Assembly: GCF_002009175.1 (NCBI RefSeq)
Contig: NZ_CP018047.1
Span: 6,696,001-6,760,000, forward strand
Length of the DNA stretch: 64,000 nt
DNA from: Streptomyces niveus
GTDB lineage: Bacteria; Actinomycetota; Actinomycetes; Streptomycetales; Streptomycetaceae
Direction: 5' to 3'
Every line of letters starts with the position of its first letter. Within the stretch, counting starts at the first letter, position 1. Below, piece by piece: positions 18,009 to 27,016 of the stretch. The position numbers and the translations under genes were made by a program. The notes beneath the pieces were generated by a model. The model was given only the letters and a program-made list of their open reading frames with translations. It did no database searches and was not told where the DNA came from.

Positions 18009-19313
18009 ATGCGGCAAATCGGTAGAAGAGGGTTCGTGGCGGTCACGACGGGCGCGCTCACGTCCCTGGCTATGGCGGGCGACGCCGTCGCGGCGGCGGG
18101 ATCGGCGCGGGCGACCGGGACGACCGGAGCGGCGGCGGGTGCGGGGGCCGCCGGGGGTTCCGGAGGCCGGCACAGCGCGAGCAGTGAGATGCGCGGCATG
18201 TGGCTCGCCACGGTCGTCAACCGCGACTGGCCGTCGAAGCCCGGACTGCCCGTGGCCGAACAGCGCGCGGAACTGCTGAAGTTCCTGGACACCGCGGTCG
18301 ACCGGAAGCTGAACACCGTCGTCTTCCAGGTGCGGCCGACCGCCGACGCGCTGTGGCCATCGCCGTTCGAGCCCTGGGCCGAGTGTCTGACCGGCGTACA
18401 GGGCAAGGACCCGGGCTGGGACCCGCTGGGTACAGCCGTGAAGGAGGCCCACAAGCGCGGTCTCGAACTGCACGCCTGGTTCAACCCGTACCGCGTCGCC
18501 AATCACACGGACCCCTCCCGGCTGATCCCGAGCCACCCGGCGCGCAAGCACCCCGAGTGGATCCTTCCGTACGGCGGAAAGCTGTACTACAACCCGGGCA
18601 TCCCGGAGGTCAGGAAGTTCGTCCAGGACGCGATGCTCGACGCCGTACGGCGCTACGACATCGACGCCGTGCACTGGGACGACTACTTCTATCCGTACCC
18701 GGTCGCCGGTCAGGTCTTCGACGACGACGCGCAGTACGCGCAGTACGGCGCCGGCTTCCCGGACAAGGCGTCCTGGCGGCGTGACAACACCGACCGGCTG
18801 GTGCGCGAGACGTCGGAGCGGATCAAGAAGATCAAGAAGCATGTCGCCTTCGGCATCAGCCCGTTCGGGGTGTGGCGCAACATCGCCACCGACCCGACCG
18901 GCTCGGACACCAAGGCCGGTGTGCAGACCTACGACGACCTGTACGCCGACACCAGGAAGTGGGTCAAGGAGGGCTGGATCGACTACATCACCCCGCAGGT
19001 CTACTGGAACATCGGCTTCGCCGCCGCCGACTACGCGAAGCTCGTGCCCTGGTGGAGCGAGGTTGTGAAGGGGACCGACGTCGACCTCTACATCGGCGAG
19101 GCCCTCTACAAGGCGGGCGACCCCGCCCAGCCCGCGCCGTGGCAGGACGTGGCGGAGGTCTCCCGTCATCTGACCTTCGCCAAGCAGTACCCCGAGGTGC
19201 GCGGACACTGCTACTTCTCCGCGCTGGAGTGCGTGAACGACAAGAACGGCGCCTTCGCGAGGGCCGTGGCCGACCACTACAAGTCCCGGGTACGCCCGCC
19301 ACGCCAGAGCTGA
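18009..19313 (+). CDS. Exported family-10-like glycosyl hydrolase (GHL10/YngK type)
   Basis: The protein has 434 residues. The first ~35 form a Tat-type signal: GRRGFVAVTTGAL followed by a hydrophobic stretch and AVAAAG. A Gly/Ala/Ser-rich linker leads to a TIM-barrel domain from about residue 58 (MRGMWLATVVNRDWPSK) to the end. Conserved segments include FQVRPTADALWPSPFEPW, LHAWFNPYR, YYNPGIPEVRKFV, and DAVHWDDYFYPYPV, where the acidic residues are probably catalytic. The domain is the DUF187/GHL10 family, placed among glycoside hydrolases. Cell-wall or exopolysaccharide substrates are likely. A related protein, YngK, is secreted by Bacillus. It is divergent from the hydroxyacyl-CoA dehydrogenase. 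Confidence 0.87.
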   Translation: MRQIGRRGFVAVTTGALTSLAMAGDAVAAAGSARATGTTGAAAGAGAAGGSGGRHSASSEMRGMWLATVVNRDWPSKPGLPVAEQRAELLKFLDTAVDRKLNTVVFQVRPTADALWPSPFEPWAECLTGVQGKDPGWDPLGTAVKEAHKRGLELHAWFNPYRVANHTDPSRLIPSHPARKHPEWILPYGGKLYYNPGIPEVRKFVQDAMLDAVRRYDIDAVHWDDYFYPYPVAGQVFDDDAQYAQYGAGFPDKASWRRDNTDRLVRETSERIKKIKKHVAFGISPFGVWRNIATDPTGSDTKAGVQTYDDLYADTRKWVKEGWIDYITPQVYWNIGFAAADYAKLVPWWSEVVKGTDVDLYIGEALYKAGDPAQPAPWQDVAEVSRHLTFAKQYPEVRGHCYFSALECVNDKNGAFARAVADHYKSRVRPPRQS

Positions 19314-19353
19314 CACCGCCCGCCCACCCGGTGGCGATCGCCCCGGACCGCCC

Positions 19354-20250
19354 CTAAGCGCGGGCGCGCTGGGTGACCGCGATGCAGAGCAGTACGGCGA
19401 CGGCCGCCAGCGGCGCGGCCGTCGCCAGTTGCTCCCCGAGCAGCAGCACCGACCAGAGAAGCGTCAGCAGCGGCTGGGCGAGTTGCAGCTGGCTGGCCGT
19501 CTCGACCCCGATCGACGCCATGCCCCGGTACCAGACGTAGAGCCCGAAGAACGTCGACCCGGCCGCCACCCACACCAGGCCGGTCACCCCCTGGGCCGTC
19601 AGCCGTACCGGCTCGACGGACAGGGCGACCGCCGAGACGACCAGGTTGAGCGGCAGGCACGCGACCAGCGCCCAGCCGATCACCTGCCAGCCGGGCATCA
19701 GCCGCGCCAGCCTGCCGCCCTCCGTATAGCCCGCCGCGCAGACCAGCAGCGCGCCGAACAGATACAGATCACCGGTCGAGACGGCCCCGCCGCTCTGCTG
19801 GAGGGTGAAGGCGATCACCACGGCCGCGCCCGCGACGGCCGCGCACCAGAACGTGACCGAGGGGCGCCTGCCGGTACGCAGCGCCGAGAACGCGGCGGTG
19901 CTCAGCGGCAGCAGCCCCACCACGACGGCGGCGTGCGCCGTGGTCGTCGTCCGGAGGGCCAGCGTCGTGAGCATCGGGAAACCGAGCACCACACCGGCCG
20001 CCACCACTGCCACGGCCCCCCAGTGCCGACGCTCCGGGAGCGGTACGCGCACCGCCAGCAGGAAGCCGCCCGCGATCAGAGCGGCGAGCACACTGCGTAC
20101 CGCGACCAGGGACCAGGGGCCGAAACTCTCCAGCCCCCAGACCGTCGCCGGGAAGGTGAGGGAGAAGGCGAGGACACCCGCCGACGCGAGGAGGGTGCCG
20201 CCGGTGACCGCTACCGGTGCCGGGTGAGTAGCGCTATCCTGTGCTGTCAT
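19354..20250 (-). CDS. EamA/DMT-family transporter
   Basis: The 298-residue protein is strongly hydrophobic, with about ten predicted membrane segments in two EamA repeats. It resembles drug/metabolite exporters of the RhaT/YdcZ type. I placed the start at ATG 20250, giving MTAQDSATHPAPVAVTGGTLLASAGVLAF. Its start codon overlaps that of the divergent MocR regulator in a shared CATG. The arrangement suggests the regulator controls this exporter, whose substrate may be an amine or vitamin-B6-related compound. That is inference from MocR biology. Confidence 0.85.
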   Translation of the reverse strand: MTAQDSATHPAPVAVTGGTLLASAGVLAFSLTFPATVWGLESFGPWSLVAVRSVLAALIAGGFLLAVRVPLPERRHWGAVAVVAAGVVLGFPMLTTLALRTTTTAHAAVVVGLLPLSTAAFSALRTGRRPSVTFWCAAVAGAAVVIAFTLQQSGGAVSTGDLYLFGALLVCAAGYTEGGRLARLMPGWQVIGWALVACLPLNLVVSAVALSVEPVRLTAQGVTGLVWVAAGSTFFGLYVWYRGMASIGVETASQLQLAQPLLTLLWSVLLLGEQLATAAPLAAVAVLLCIAVTQRARA

Positions 20251-21685
20251 GCAAGAGCGTAGCAGTGTGGCCGAGTTGACGAAGTCCCTGCGAGCGGAGC
20301 TCAACCGCTACTCACCTGGTGGAAAGCTGCCGTCCAGCAGGGAGTTGGTCGAGCGCCACCGGGTCTCCCCGGTGACCGTCTCCCGGGCGCTGGCCCAGCT
20401 CTCCGCCGAAGGACTGGTCGTCACCCGCCCCGGCGCCGGAGCCTTCCGCGCACCGGCCCGGCCCGGCACCCCGCGACCCGGTGACACCTCCTGGCAGGAG
20501 GTCGCGCTCAGCGCCGACGCCGCCACCGAACTCGTCCCCCGCAGCGTCGACTCGTCAGCCGTCCTGACCACCCTCGCCGCGCCCGCCCCCGGAGTGATCG
20601 AGTTCAACGGCGGCTATCTCCACTCCTCCCTCCAGCCCGAGCGCGCCATGGCCGCCGCCCTGGCCCGTGCCGGCAGGCGCCCCGGCGCCTGGAGCCGCCC
20701 GCCCACCGACGGGCTGCCCGAACTCCGTGAGTGGTTCGCCCGTGGCATCGGTGACACCTGGACGGCAGCCGACGTGCTCGTCACCTCCGGCGGCCAGAGC
20801 GCCCTGACCACCGCGCTGCGCGCGCTCGCCCCGCCCGGCGCGCCCGTCCTCGTCGAATCACCCACCTATCCCGGCATGCTCGCCATCGCACGGGCTTCCG
20901 GACTGCGGCCGGTCCCCGTCCCCGTCGACCCCGACGGCGTACGCCCCGAACTCCTCGCCTCCGCCTTCCGCGCCACCGGAGCGCGGGTGTTCGTCTGCCA
21001 GCCCCTCATCCAGAACCCCACCGGAGCGATCCTCTCCACCGCACGGCGGCCCGAGGTCCTGCGGATCGCCCGCGAGGCCGGGGCCTTCGTCGTCGAGGAC
21101 GACTTCGTACGCCGTCTCGTCCACGAGGACGCCGGCCCGCTCCCCGGCCCCCTCGCCGCCGACGACCCCGACGGCGTCGTCGTCCATGTCTGCTCCCTCA
21201 CCAAGGCCACCTCACCCAGCCTCCGGGTCGGGGTGCTGGCCGCCCGGGGCCCGGTGCTGGAGCGGCTGCGCGCCATCCATGTCGTCGACTGCTTCTTCGT
21301 CGCCCGCCCCCTCCAGGAAGCCGCACTCGAACTGGTCGGATCCTCCGCCTGGAACCGCCATCTGCGGTCCATCTCAAGGGAGTTGAAGAACCGCAGGGAC
21401 GTCATGGCCGCCGCCGTCCGCCAACACCTCCCCGAACTGGCCCTCCCGTACATCCCGCCCGGCGGCTATCACCTGTGGCTGCGCCTGCCCGACGGCACCG
21501 ACGAACAGACGCTCACCTCCGCCGCACTGCGCGCGGGCGTCGCCGTCACCCCCGGCCGCCCCTATTTCTGCGCCGAACCCCCCGCCGGCCATCTGCGGCT
21601 GGGCTACGCCGCCGTCGCGGGACCGCAGGAGATCGCCGACGGCGTGCGGCGGCTGCGTACCGCCTGCGACGAGGTGCTGGGCTGA
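20249..21685 (+). CDS. MocR-type regulator (GntR HTH fused to aminotransferase fold)
   Basis: The 478-residue protein has an N-terminal GntR winged helix (about 5-70, LPSSRELVERHRVSPVTVSRALAQLSAEGLV) joined to a class I aminotransferase-like domain (about 105-475). The PLP-binding lysine is seen in CSLTKATSPSLRVGVLAARG, and QPLIQNPTGAILSTARR carries the aminotransferase Asn-Pro. MocR proteins use PLP as effector ligand and often control a neighbouring divergent gene, here the EamA transporter. TATCCT (20235-20240) lies 8 bases before ATG, so the mRNA is probably leaderless. Confidence 0.92.
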   Translation: MQERSSVAELTKSLRAELNRYSPGGKLPSSRELVERHRVSPVTVSRALAQLSAEGLVVTRPGAGAFRAPARPGTPRPGDTSWQEVALSADAATELVPRSVDSSAVLTTLAAPAPGVIEFNGGYLHSSLQPERAMAAALARAGRRPGAWSRPPTDGLPELREWFARGIGDTWTAADVLVTSGGQSALTTALRALAPPGAPVLVESPTYPGMLAIARASGLRPVPVPVDPDGVRPELLASAFRATGARVFVCQPLIQNPTGAILSTARRPEVLRIAREAGAFVVEDDFVRRLVHEDAGPLPGPLAADDPDGVVVHVCSLTKATSPSLRVGVLAARGPVLERLRAIHVVDCFFVARPLQEAALELVGSSAWNRHLRSISRELKNRRDVMAAAVRQHLPELALPYIPPGGYHLWLRLPDGTDEQTLTSAALRAGVAVTPGRPYFCAEPPAGHLRLGYAAVAGPQEIADGVRRLRTACDEVLG

Positions 21686-21748
21686 CCACATGAGCCGATC
21701 GTGGCACCCACCACTGACAACCGGCCCCCCGGCTGGCAACCTTCCGCC

Positions 21749-22192
21749 ATGACCGAGACGACGACCTCCGCCGCGTACGACATCTCCACCGACCCCGCGC
21801 GCCTCGACGCCGAGCGGATCCACCGCTGGCTGTCCACCGACGCGTACTGGGCGCTCGGCCGGGCACGCGACGTCCAGGACAGGGCGATCACCGGGTCGCT
21901 CAACTTCGGCGTCTACGACACCGCGACGGGCGAACAGGTCGCCTACGCCCGCGTCGTCACCGACCACGCCACCTTCGCCTGGCTCTGCGACGTGTACGTC
22001 GCCCCCGGCGCCCGTGGCAAGGGGCTCGGCACGGAACTCGCCGCCGCCGCACGCGACCACCTCGCCCCGCTGGGGCTGCGGCGCGTGATGCTGGCCACGG
22101 AGGACGCCCACGGCGTCTACGAGAAGGTGGGGTTCAAGCCGATCGAGAACCCCTTGATGTGGATGACTCTGGACCTTCAGCCCCCCTCTTGA
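21749..22192 (+). CDS. GNAT-family N-acetyltransferase
   Basis: The 147-residue protein has the GNAT fold: FAWLCDVYVAPGARGKGLGTELAAAARDHL (about 75-105) contains motif A with the acetyl-CoA pyrophosphate loop R-G-K-G-L-G, and ATEDAHGVYEKVGFKP is the C-terminal motif B. The YWALGRARDVQDRAITGSLNFGVYD segment resembles the family near E. coli YhbS/ElaA. The acceptor is unknown. ATG 21749 was preferred to the upstream ATG at 21701 because the latter's first residues are not conserved-looking. It follows MocR by 63 bp. Confidence 0.82.
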   Translation: MTETTTSAAYDISTDPARLDAERIHRWLSTDAYWALGRARDVQDRAITGSLNFGVYDTATGEQVAYARVVTDHATFAWLCDVYVAPGARGKGLGTELAAAARDHLAPLGLRRVMLATEDAHGVYEKVGFKPIENPLMWMTLDLQPPS

Positions 22193-22223
22193 CCTGTGGG
22201 GCTTTCGGGCTCACGATCCCGGC

Positions 22224-22802
22224 ATGAGTGTTCGGGTCACGTTGGTCGCCGCCGCGCGCAGCTCAGCCCCACTTGCCGAACGTTTCGACGACGACCGCCC
22301 CCTCGACCAGGCCGGCTGGCACGAGGTGCGGCTCCTCGCGCACGCGCTCGTGCCGCTGGCCGCCGCCGATCTGCGCTACTGCTCGCCCACCGCCCGCAGC
22401 CGCGCCACCGGGGAGGCCCTCGGCTACGCGCCCCTCGTCCAGCCGGCCCTCCGGGACTGCGACATGGGCCGCTGGCGCGGCTGGACCTTCGCGGACGTCG
22501 CCGCCCGTGAACCGGCCGCAGTGGACGCCTGGCTCGCCGACCCGCGCTCGGCCCCGCACGGGGGCGAGCCGCTGCTGGCGTTCATCTCCCGTATAGGCGG
22601 CTGGCTGGACACCCGGCCGGCCGACGACATCGCCGCCATCGTGGCCGTCGCCGAACCGGCGGTCATCAGGGCGGCGCTCGTGTACGCCCTGCACGCCCCC
22701 GCCCCGAGCTTCTGGAACGTGGACGTCCGCCCACTGTCCACGGTCACCCTCATGGGCGGCCCCGGCCGCTGGAGCCTGCGCCTCGACGCCCGGCCGTCGT
22801 GA
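22224..22802 (+). CDS. Histidine-phosphatase-fold protein lacking the catalytic histidines
   Basis: The 192-residue protein has the histidine phosphatase (phosphoglycerate mutase-like) layout: PLDQAGWHEVRLLAHALVPL, CSPTARSRATGEALG (the usual S..RA..TA segment), and LRDCDMGRWRGWTFADVAAREP, which is the family's D.G.w.G motif. The N-terminal RHG is replaced by AAARSS (residues 9-14), and the second His (normally SHG or THG) by VAEPAVIRAALVYAL. Without both His it cannot use the phosphohistidine mechanism, so it is likely a pseudoenzyme or has a changed role. It follows the GNAT gene by 31 bp and probably shares its transcript. No cobalt transporter genes, which can sit near such proteins, are present. 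Confidence 0.75.
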   Translation: MSVRVTLVAAARSSAPLAERFDDDRPLDQAGWHEVRLLAHALVPLAAADLRYCSPTARSRATGEALGYAPLVQPALRDCDMGRWRGWTFADVAAREPAAVDAWLADPRSAPHGGEPLLAFISRIGGWLDTRPADDIAAIVAVAEPAVIRAALVYALHAPAPSFWNVDVRPLSTVTLMGGPGRWSLRLDARPS

Positions 22803-22875
22803 GCGCCCGGAGTGGGTGCACGGCTCCCGCTCCGGACGCCCGCTCCCGACGCCCGCCCCGGCCGCGCCGAACCGC

Positions 22876-23853
22876 TCAGCCCTTCGCCGCGAACGCGTCC
22901 ACGCCAGTGAGTTCGGCGGAGAGCGCCCAGAGCCGCGCCGCCTGCTCCGGGTCCGTCGCGTACGCGCGTACGCCGCCCGTGAAGTCCGCCTCGTCGGCGG
23001 GTTCGGCGATGTCGCAGTCCTCGCAGTACACACCGCCCTCGCCGGCCAGCTGAGGAGAGGTCGCCGCCCACACCTGCGTGGCCGCCCCCTGCTCGGGCGT
23101 CTTGAACGACCGGTTCAACAGGTTGCCCTCCTCGTCGATCCACCCGAAGGCGACCATCTCCTCCTTGGGAAGGTGACGCTGGAGCGGCGTGAGGATGCCG
23201 CCGGGGTGCAGCGAGAAGGCCCGGACACCGGAGTCCTTGCCGAGTGCGTCGAGACGCACGGCGAACAGTACGTTCGCGGTCTTCGCCTGCCCGTACGCCT
23301 GCCACTTGTCGTAACCCCGCTCGAACTGCACGTCGTCCCAGCGGATGGGCGAGTTGCGGTGGCCGGCCGACGACACCGAGACGACGCGGGCGCCGCCGCG
23401 CTCGATCGCGGGCCAGAGGCGGTTGACGAGGGCGTAGTGGCCGAGGTGGTTGGTCGCGAACTGGGCCTCCCAGCCCGGTCCGACGCGGGTCTCGGGGCAC
23501 GCCATGATCCCGGCGTTGTCGATCATCATGTCGATGCCGCGCCCCGAGGCCAGGAACCTCTCGGCGAAGGCGCGGACACTGTCCAGGTCACCGAGGTCCA
23601 GCTCGTCCACCTCGACCTTCCCGGCCGGTCCCGTGATCCCCGCGACGGCTTCCTCGGCGACGGCGCGCCGCCGGGCGGGCACCACGACATGGGCGCCCGC
23701 GCCGGCCAGCGCGCGCGTCGTCTCCAGCCCCAGGCCCGAGTAACCGCCGGTGACGACCGCGAGTTTCCCGGCGAGATCGACACCCCGCAGAACCTCCTGC
23801 GCGGTGCTGGCCGCGCCGAAACCTGATCCGATGTTCTTCTGAGGAGTAATCAT
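22876..23853 (-). CDS. Short-chain dehydrogenase/reductase
   Basis: The 325-residue protein has the SDR pattern TGGYSGLGLETTRAL (TGxxxGxG, about 35-50), NAGIMA (about 115), Ser in SVSSAGH and the catalytic YGQAK (YxxxK, about 190). It resembles the WWOX/retinol-dehydrogenase-like group of atypical-length SDRs in actinomycetes. A CEDCD segment near the C-terminus (about 290) belongs to the usual family tail. Its substrate is unknown. It is preceded by a promoter of the MerR-activated type (19-base spacer with an inverted repeat), and the mRNA should start at or next to the ATG. Confidence 0.88.
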   Translation of the reverse strand: MITPQKNIGSGFGAASTAQEVLRGVDLAGKLAVVTGGYSGLGLETTRALAGAGAHVVVPARRRAVAEEAVAGITGPAGKVEVDELDLGDLDSVRAFAERFLASGRGIDMMIDNAGIMACPETRVGPGWEAQFATNHLGHYALVNRLWPAIERGGARVVSVSSAGHRNSPIRWDDVQFERGYDKWQAYGQAKTANVLFAVRLDALGKDSGVRAFSLHPGGILTPLQRHLPKEEMVAFGWIDEEGNLLNRSFKTPEQGAATQVWAATSPQLAGEGGVYCEDCDIAEPADEADFTGGVRAYATDPEQAARLWALSAELTGVDAFAAKG

Positions 23854-23859
23854 GCCGCG

Positions 23860-23890
23860 ACGGTACGTATTGGAGTGTTCTCCAAGTCAA
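23860..23890 (-). promoter_or_regulatory. MerR-type promoter of the SDR gene
   Basis: Read on the minus strand: -35 TTGACT (23890-23885), a 19-base spacer, and -10 TACCGT (23865-23860). The inverted repeat TTGGAG-AACA-CTCCAA (23870-23885) fills the spacer. Long spacers with such repeats are the signature of promoters untwisted by MerR-family activators. No merR gene is adjacent. The expected transcription start coincides with the ATG at 23853. Confidence 0.6.
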
Positions 23891-23894
23891 GCGC

Positions 23895-25166
23895 TCACTC
23901 GGGGCGCGCCGGGCCTGGCCGGCACCGGCGCTCGCGACGTCGCAGGAAGTCGCGCTCGGCGGCGTTCTCCGTCCGGGCGGCGGCCGCCGCGTACGCGTCC
24001 GCCGCCTCCGTACGACGGCCGAGGCGGCCGAGCAGTTCGGCGCGGACGGCGTGGAACGCGTGGTAGCCGTCGAGCTCCGCCGCCAGACCGTCCACGAGCG
24101 CCAGCGCCGCGCCCGGGCCGTCGACCTCGGCCACGGCGACGGCGCGGTTGAGGGCGACGACCGGGCCCGGAGCGAGGGCGAGCAACTGGTCGTACAGCCG
24201 GCGGATCTGCCCCCAGTCCGTGGCGACGGCGCTCGGCGCGTCGCTGTGCACGGCGTTGACCGCCGCCTGGATCTGATACGGGCCCGGCCTGCCGCGCCGA
24301 AGACACTGCCGCACCAGGGCCTGCCCCTCCGTGACGAGGTCGCGGTCCCAGCGGTCACGGTCCTGGTCGGCGAGGAGGACGAGGCCGCCGTCGGCGGTGG
24401 TACGGGTGGCCCGGCGCGACTCGATCAGCAGCATGAGCGCGAGCAGCCCCCGGGCCTCGGGCTCGTCGGGCATGAGGCCGACCAGCAGCCGCCCGAGACG
24501 GACCGCCTCCGTACAGAGGTCGTCACGGACCAGCCGGTCGCCCGAACTCGCCGTATAGCCCTCGTTGAAGATCAGATACACGACGGACAGCACCGCGTCG
24601 AGCCGCTCGGGCAGATCGGCGTCGCGCGGGATCCGGTAGGGGATCCCGGCGTCACGGATCTTGCCCTTGGCGCGTACGAGCCGCTGCGCCATGGTCGGTT
24701 CGGGCACCAGGAAGGCGTGGGCGATCTCGGCGGTGGTGAGCCCGCCGAGCAGCCGAAGGGTGAGGGCGACGCGGGCGGCCGGGGCCAGTGCGGGATGGCA
24801 GCAGGTGAAGATCAACCGGAGCCGGTCGTCGCGCACGGGGCCCTCCTCGGCCGGTTCGTCGGGGGCGTACAGGAGCGCGGCCTGCGCGTACCGGTCGGCG
24901 CGGGTGGCTTCCCTGCGGAGCCGGTCGATCGCCCGGTTGCGAGCCGTGGTGATGATCCAGCCGGCCGGACTCGGCGGGACCCCGGTGTCGGGCCAGCGCG
25001 AGACCGCCGTGGTGAACGCGTCCTGGACCGTCTCCTCGGCGATGTCGATGTCGCCGAAGACACGGACCAGGACGGACACCGCCCGGCCGTACTCCGTACG
25101 GAAGACGCGCTCGATCGCGGACCGGGAGACGGCCTCCCCCGCCGGAGCGTCCGGGGAATCGGACAT
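23895..25166 (-). CDS. ECF sigma factor of the ECF42 type
   Basis: The 423-residue protein begins with sigma-2 (about 15-85, [38 protein letters not shown]) and sigma-4 (about 115-170, [35 protein letters not shown]). A long helical C-terminal extension (about 180-420, with [16 protein letters not shown] and a TPR-like end) marks the ECF42 group, in which it is needed for activity. No anti-sigma factor gene is present, as usual for the group. Its ATG overlaps the stop of the upstream YCII gene by one base (TGATG). ECF42 factors are known to be paired with such DGPF proteins and to control them. Confidence 0.92.
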   Translation of the reverse strand: MSDSPDAPAGEAVSRSAIERVFRTEYGRAVSVLVRVFGDIDIAEETVQDAFTTAVSRWPDTGVPPSPAGWIITTARNRAIDRLRREATRADRYAQAALLYAPDEPAEEGPVRDDRLRLIFTCCHPALAPAARVALTLRLLGGLTTAEIAHAFLVPEPTMAQRLVRAKGKIRDAGIPYRIPRDADLPERLDAVLSVVYLIFNEGYTASSGDRLVRDDLCTEAVRLGRLLVGLMPDEPEARGLLALMLLIESRRATRTTADGGLVLLADQDRDRWDRDLVTEGQALVRQCLRRGRPGPYQIQAAVNAVHSDAPSAVATDWGQIRRLYDQLLALAPGPVVALNRAVAVAEVDGPGAALALVDGLAAELDGYHAFHAVRAELLGRLGRRTEAADAYAAAAARTENAAERDFLRRRERRCRPGPARPE

Positions 25167-25519
25167 CAGCTGTCGGCCTCGCCGAAGAACGGCCGCACCT
25201 CGATGGGCAGCGTCGTGGCCCTGGTGGCCTTGGCGCCCCATTCGAGGGCCGCGTCCAGATCGGGCGCGCGGACGATGCACAGTCCGCCGAGATACTCCTT
25301 GCTCTCGGTGTACGGACCGTCGGTCATGAGCACGTCGCCGCCCTTGACCCGTACGACGGTGGCGGTGCTCGGGGAGTGGAGCCCGCCGGCGAAGACCCAG
25401 GCGCCCGCGGCCTTCAGCTCCTCGTGGAAGGCGTCGAGGTCACGGCCGATCTCCGCCAGGACGTCGGGTGCGGGCGGTTCTCCGGCGGGCTGGATCACGC
25501 TGAGCAGATACTGCTTCAT
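25166..25519 (-). CDS. YCII/DGPF-domain protein
   Basis: The 117-residue YCII-family protein contains the signature [13 protein letters not shown] (about 70-82), a variant of the DGPF motif. The family fold is a small ferredoxin-like dimer with a conserved His/Asp pair. No activity is established for DGPF proteins, though they accompany ECF42 sigma factors. Its stop overlaps the sigma gene start by one base, so the two are translationally coupled. Confidence 0.9.
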   Translation of the reverse strand: MKQYLLSVIQPAGEPPAPDVLAEIGRDLDAFHEELKAAGAWVFAGGLHSPSTATVVRVKGGDVLMTDGPYTESKEYLGGLCIVRAPDLDAALEWGAKATRATTLPIEVRPFFGEADS

Positions 25520-25652
25520 TTCCGGTTCCTCCTCGATGCGGGTGGTGCGGGTGGTGCGAGCGTGGGTGGCGATGGTTTCGCCGACCTCTCACCGTCCATA
25601 CGAACGGCCACTGCCCGCATCGACACGCGCAGGAGGATCCGACCGATATTTC

Positions 25653-26159
25653 TCAGTTCCACTCCTCGGAGCAGCGGACACAGGAGTCCCAGTGCGGCAG
25701 CGCGCTCAGGATCCGGTGCCGTACGCAGGACGCCGTCGCCGCCTCGTCCGGTCCGGGGAAACGCCCGTCACGCGACGGCTCCACCGACGGCGCGGGCTCG
25801 TACGCCTCGACCATTTCCCTGAACCGCCGCAGATAGCGCTCCGCGTACGGCGCCTCGTAGTCCAGCTCCTCCCAGCGGTGCCGGGCCAGCGCCAGATCGG
25901 TGGTCCGCAGCACGAAGTCCTTCGCGCGGGCGCGCTCGGCCGGTGTCGCGCCCCAGTCGATGTCCGCGAGGCCGAAGCCGACGCAGCCCCTTCCGGCGAC
26001 GTTCTGGTCCTGGAGCGCCAGCAGGGCTGCGAAGCGGTAGTCCCAGGGCTCCTCGACCAGAGCGGAGACGGCGAGCATGAGGGCGTCGACGAAGACGGCC
26101 GTGCCGCCGTTGGACATGTCGAGGTCCGCGTCGCCGCCCCCGTGAAAGATGTTCCCCAT
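25653..26159 (-). CDS. Hypothetical protein
   Basis: I do not recognise this 168-residue protein. It starts MGNIFHGGGDADLDMSNGG behind GGGAG, has a hydrophobic segment (GTAVFVDALMLAVSALVEEP), and is rich in Trp, Tyr and acidic residues later (WEELDYEAPYAERYLRRFREMVEAYEP). It ends with a CVRCSEEW pair of cysteines (C and C separated by two residues) after HWDS, perhaps a metal site. The open frame continues upstream to 26483, but that part is low complexity. It is divergent from the HD gene. Confidence 0.6.
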   Translation of the reverse strand: MGNIFHGGGDADLDMSNGGTAVFVDALMLAVSALVEEPWDYRFAALLALQDQNVAGRGCVGFGLADIDWGATPAERARAKDFVLRTTDLALARHRWEELDYEAPYAERYLRRFREMVEAYEPAPSVEPSRDGRFPGPDEAATASCVRHRILSALPHWDSCVRCSEEWN

Positions 26160-26362
26160 CCCGACTCCCGACTCCCGGCTCGACTCCGACTCCCGGATCC
26201 CGCCGCTCTCGTCCGGGCCCTCACCGTACGGCGGCGCCGATGTCCGTATCTGTGGGTCATACGGCCCTGTGGCCATGGCACGCCGCCCGGCGGCTCCCGA
26301 GACTGGAGGAGTCGCGCACGAGCGCGGCCGACCAGCGGAACCGCCGATCCAAGGACCAGGTG

Positions 26363-27016
26363 ATGACGATGACCGACGACCTCTCCGCACCGGCGGGCGT
26401 GCCCGTACCGGACACGAAGCTGGCACGTGCGGCGACCGAGCTCGTACGGGACACCGTGAGCGAACTGATCTACGACCACTCACGCCGCGTCTATTTCTTC
26501 GGCAGCCTCCAGGGGCACAACCGGGATCTCGGCTTCGACCCCGAACTCCTCTACATCGGGGCCATGTTCCACGATCTGGGCCTCGGTGAACCCTTCCACG
26601 GCAGCGGTCGGCGCTTCGAGGTGGACGGCGCCGACGAGGCCCGCCGCTTCCTCCGGGCGCACCAGGTCCCGGAGGACAGCATCCGGCGGGTGTGGACCGC
26701 GATCGCCCTCCACACGACGCCCGGCGTGCCCGAGTTCATGGAGCCGGAGATCGCGCTGGTGTCGGCGGGTGTCGAGTACGACGTGCTCGGCATCGGCTAC
26801 CACGACATCGGCGAGGACGACCGTGCCGCGATCGTCGCGCTGCACCCGCGCCCCGGCTTCAAGCAGCGCATCCTCGGCGCGTTCACGGACGGCGTGCGGC
26901 ACAAGCCGGAGACCACCTTCGGCAACATCAAGGCGGACGTCCTCGCCCACTACGTGCCCGGCTTCGAACGCGGCGACTTCGTGCGCGGGATCCTGGACTC
27001 GCCGTGGCCCGAGTGA
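26363..27016 (+). CDS. HD-domain hydrolase (cyanamide hydratase-like)
   Basis: The 217-residue protein has an HD metal site: YDHSRRVYFFG (His), FHDLGL (HD, about 75), and later IALHTTPGVPEF and IGYHDIGEDD. Segment order and length fit the Ddi2/cyanamide hydratase-like HD group, which hydrates nitrile-type substrates, but the natural substrate of the bacterial proteins is unclear. ATG 26363 was chosen for AAGGA upstream. Its TGA overlaps the GTG of the GlxA-like gene (GTGA), so the two form a coupled pair. Confidence 0.8.
   Translation: MTMTDDLSAPAGVPVPDTKLARAATELVRDTVSELIYDHSRRVYFFGSLQGHNRDLGFDPELLYIGAMFHDLGLGEPFHGSGRRFEVDGADEARRFLRAHQVPEDSIRRVWTAIALHTTPGVPEFMEPEIALVSAGVEYDVLGIGYHDIGEDDRAAIVALHPRPGFKQRILGAFTDGVRHKPETTFGNIKADVLAHYVPGFERGDFVRGILDSPWPE

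Noticed and set aside
26160..26483. N-terminal extension of the hypothetical protein to 26483
   Set aside because: The added sequence is Arg/Ser/Pro-rich and shadow-like, while GGGAG lies correctly before ATG 26159.
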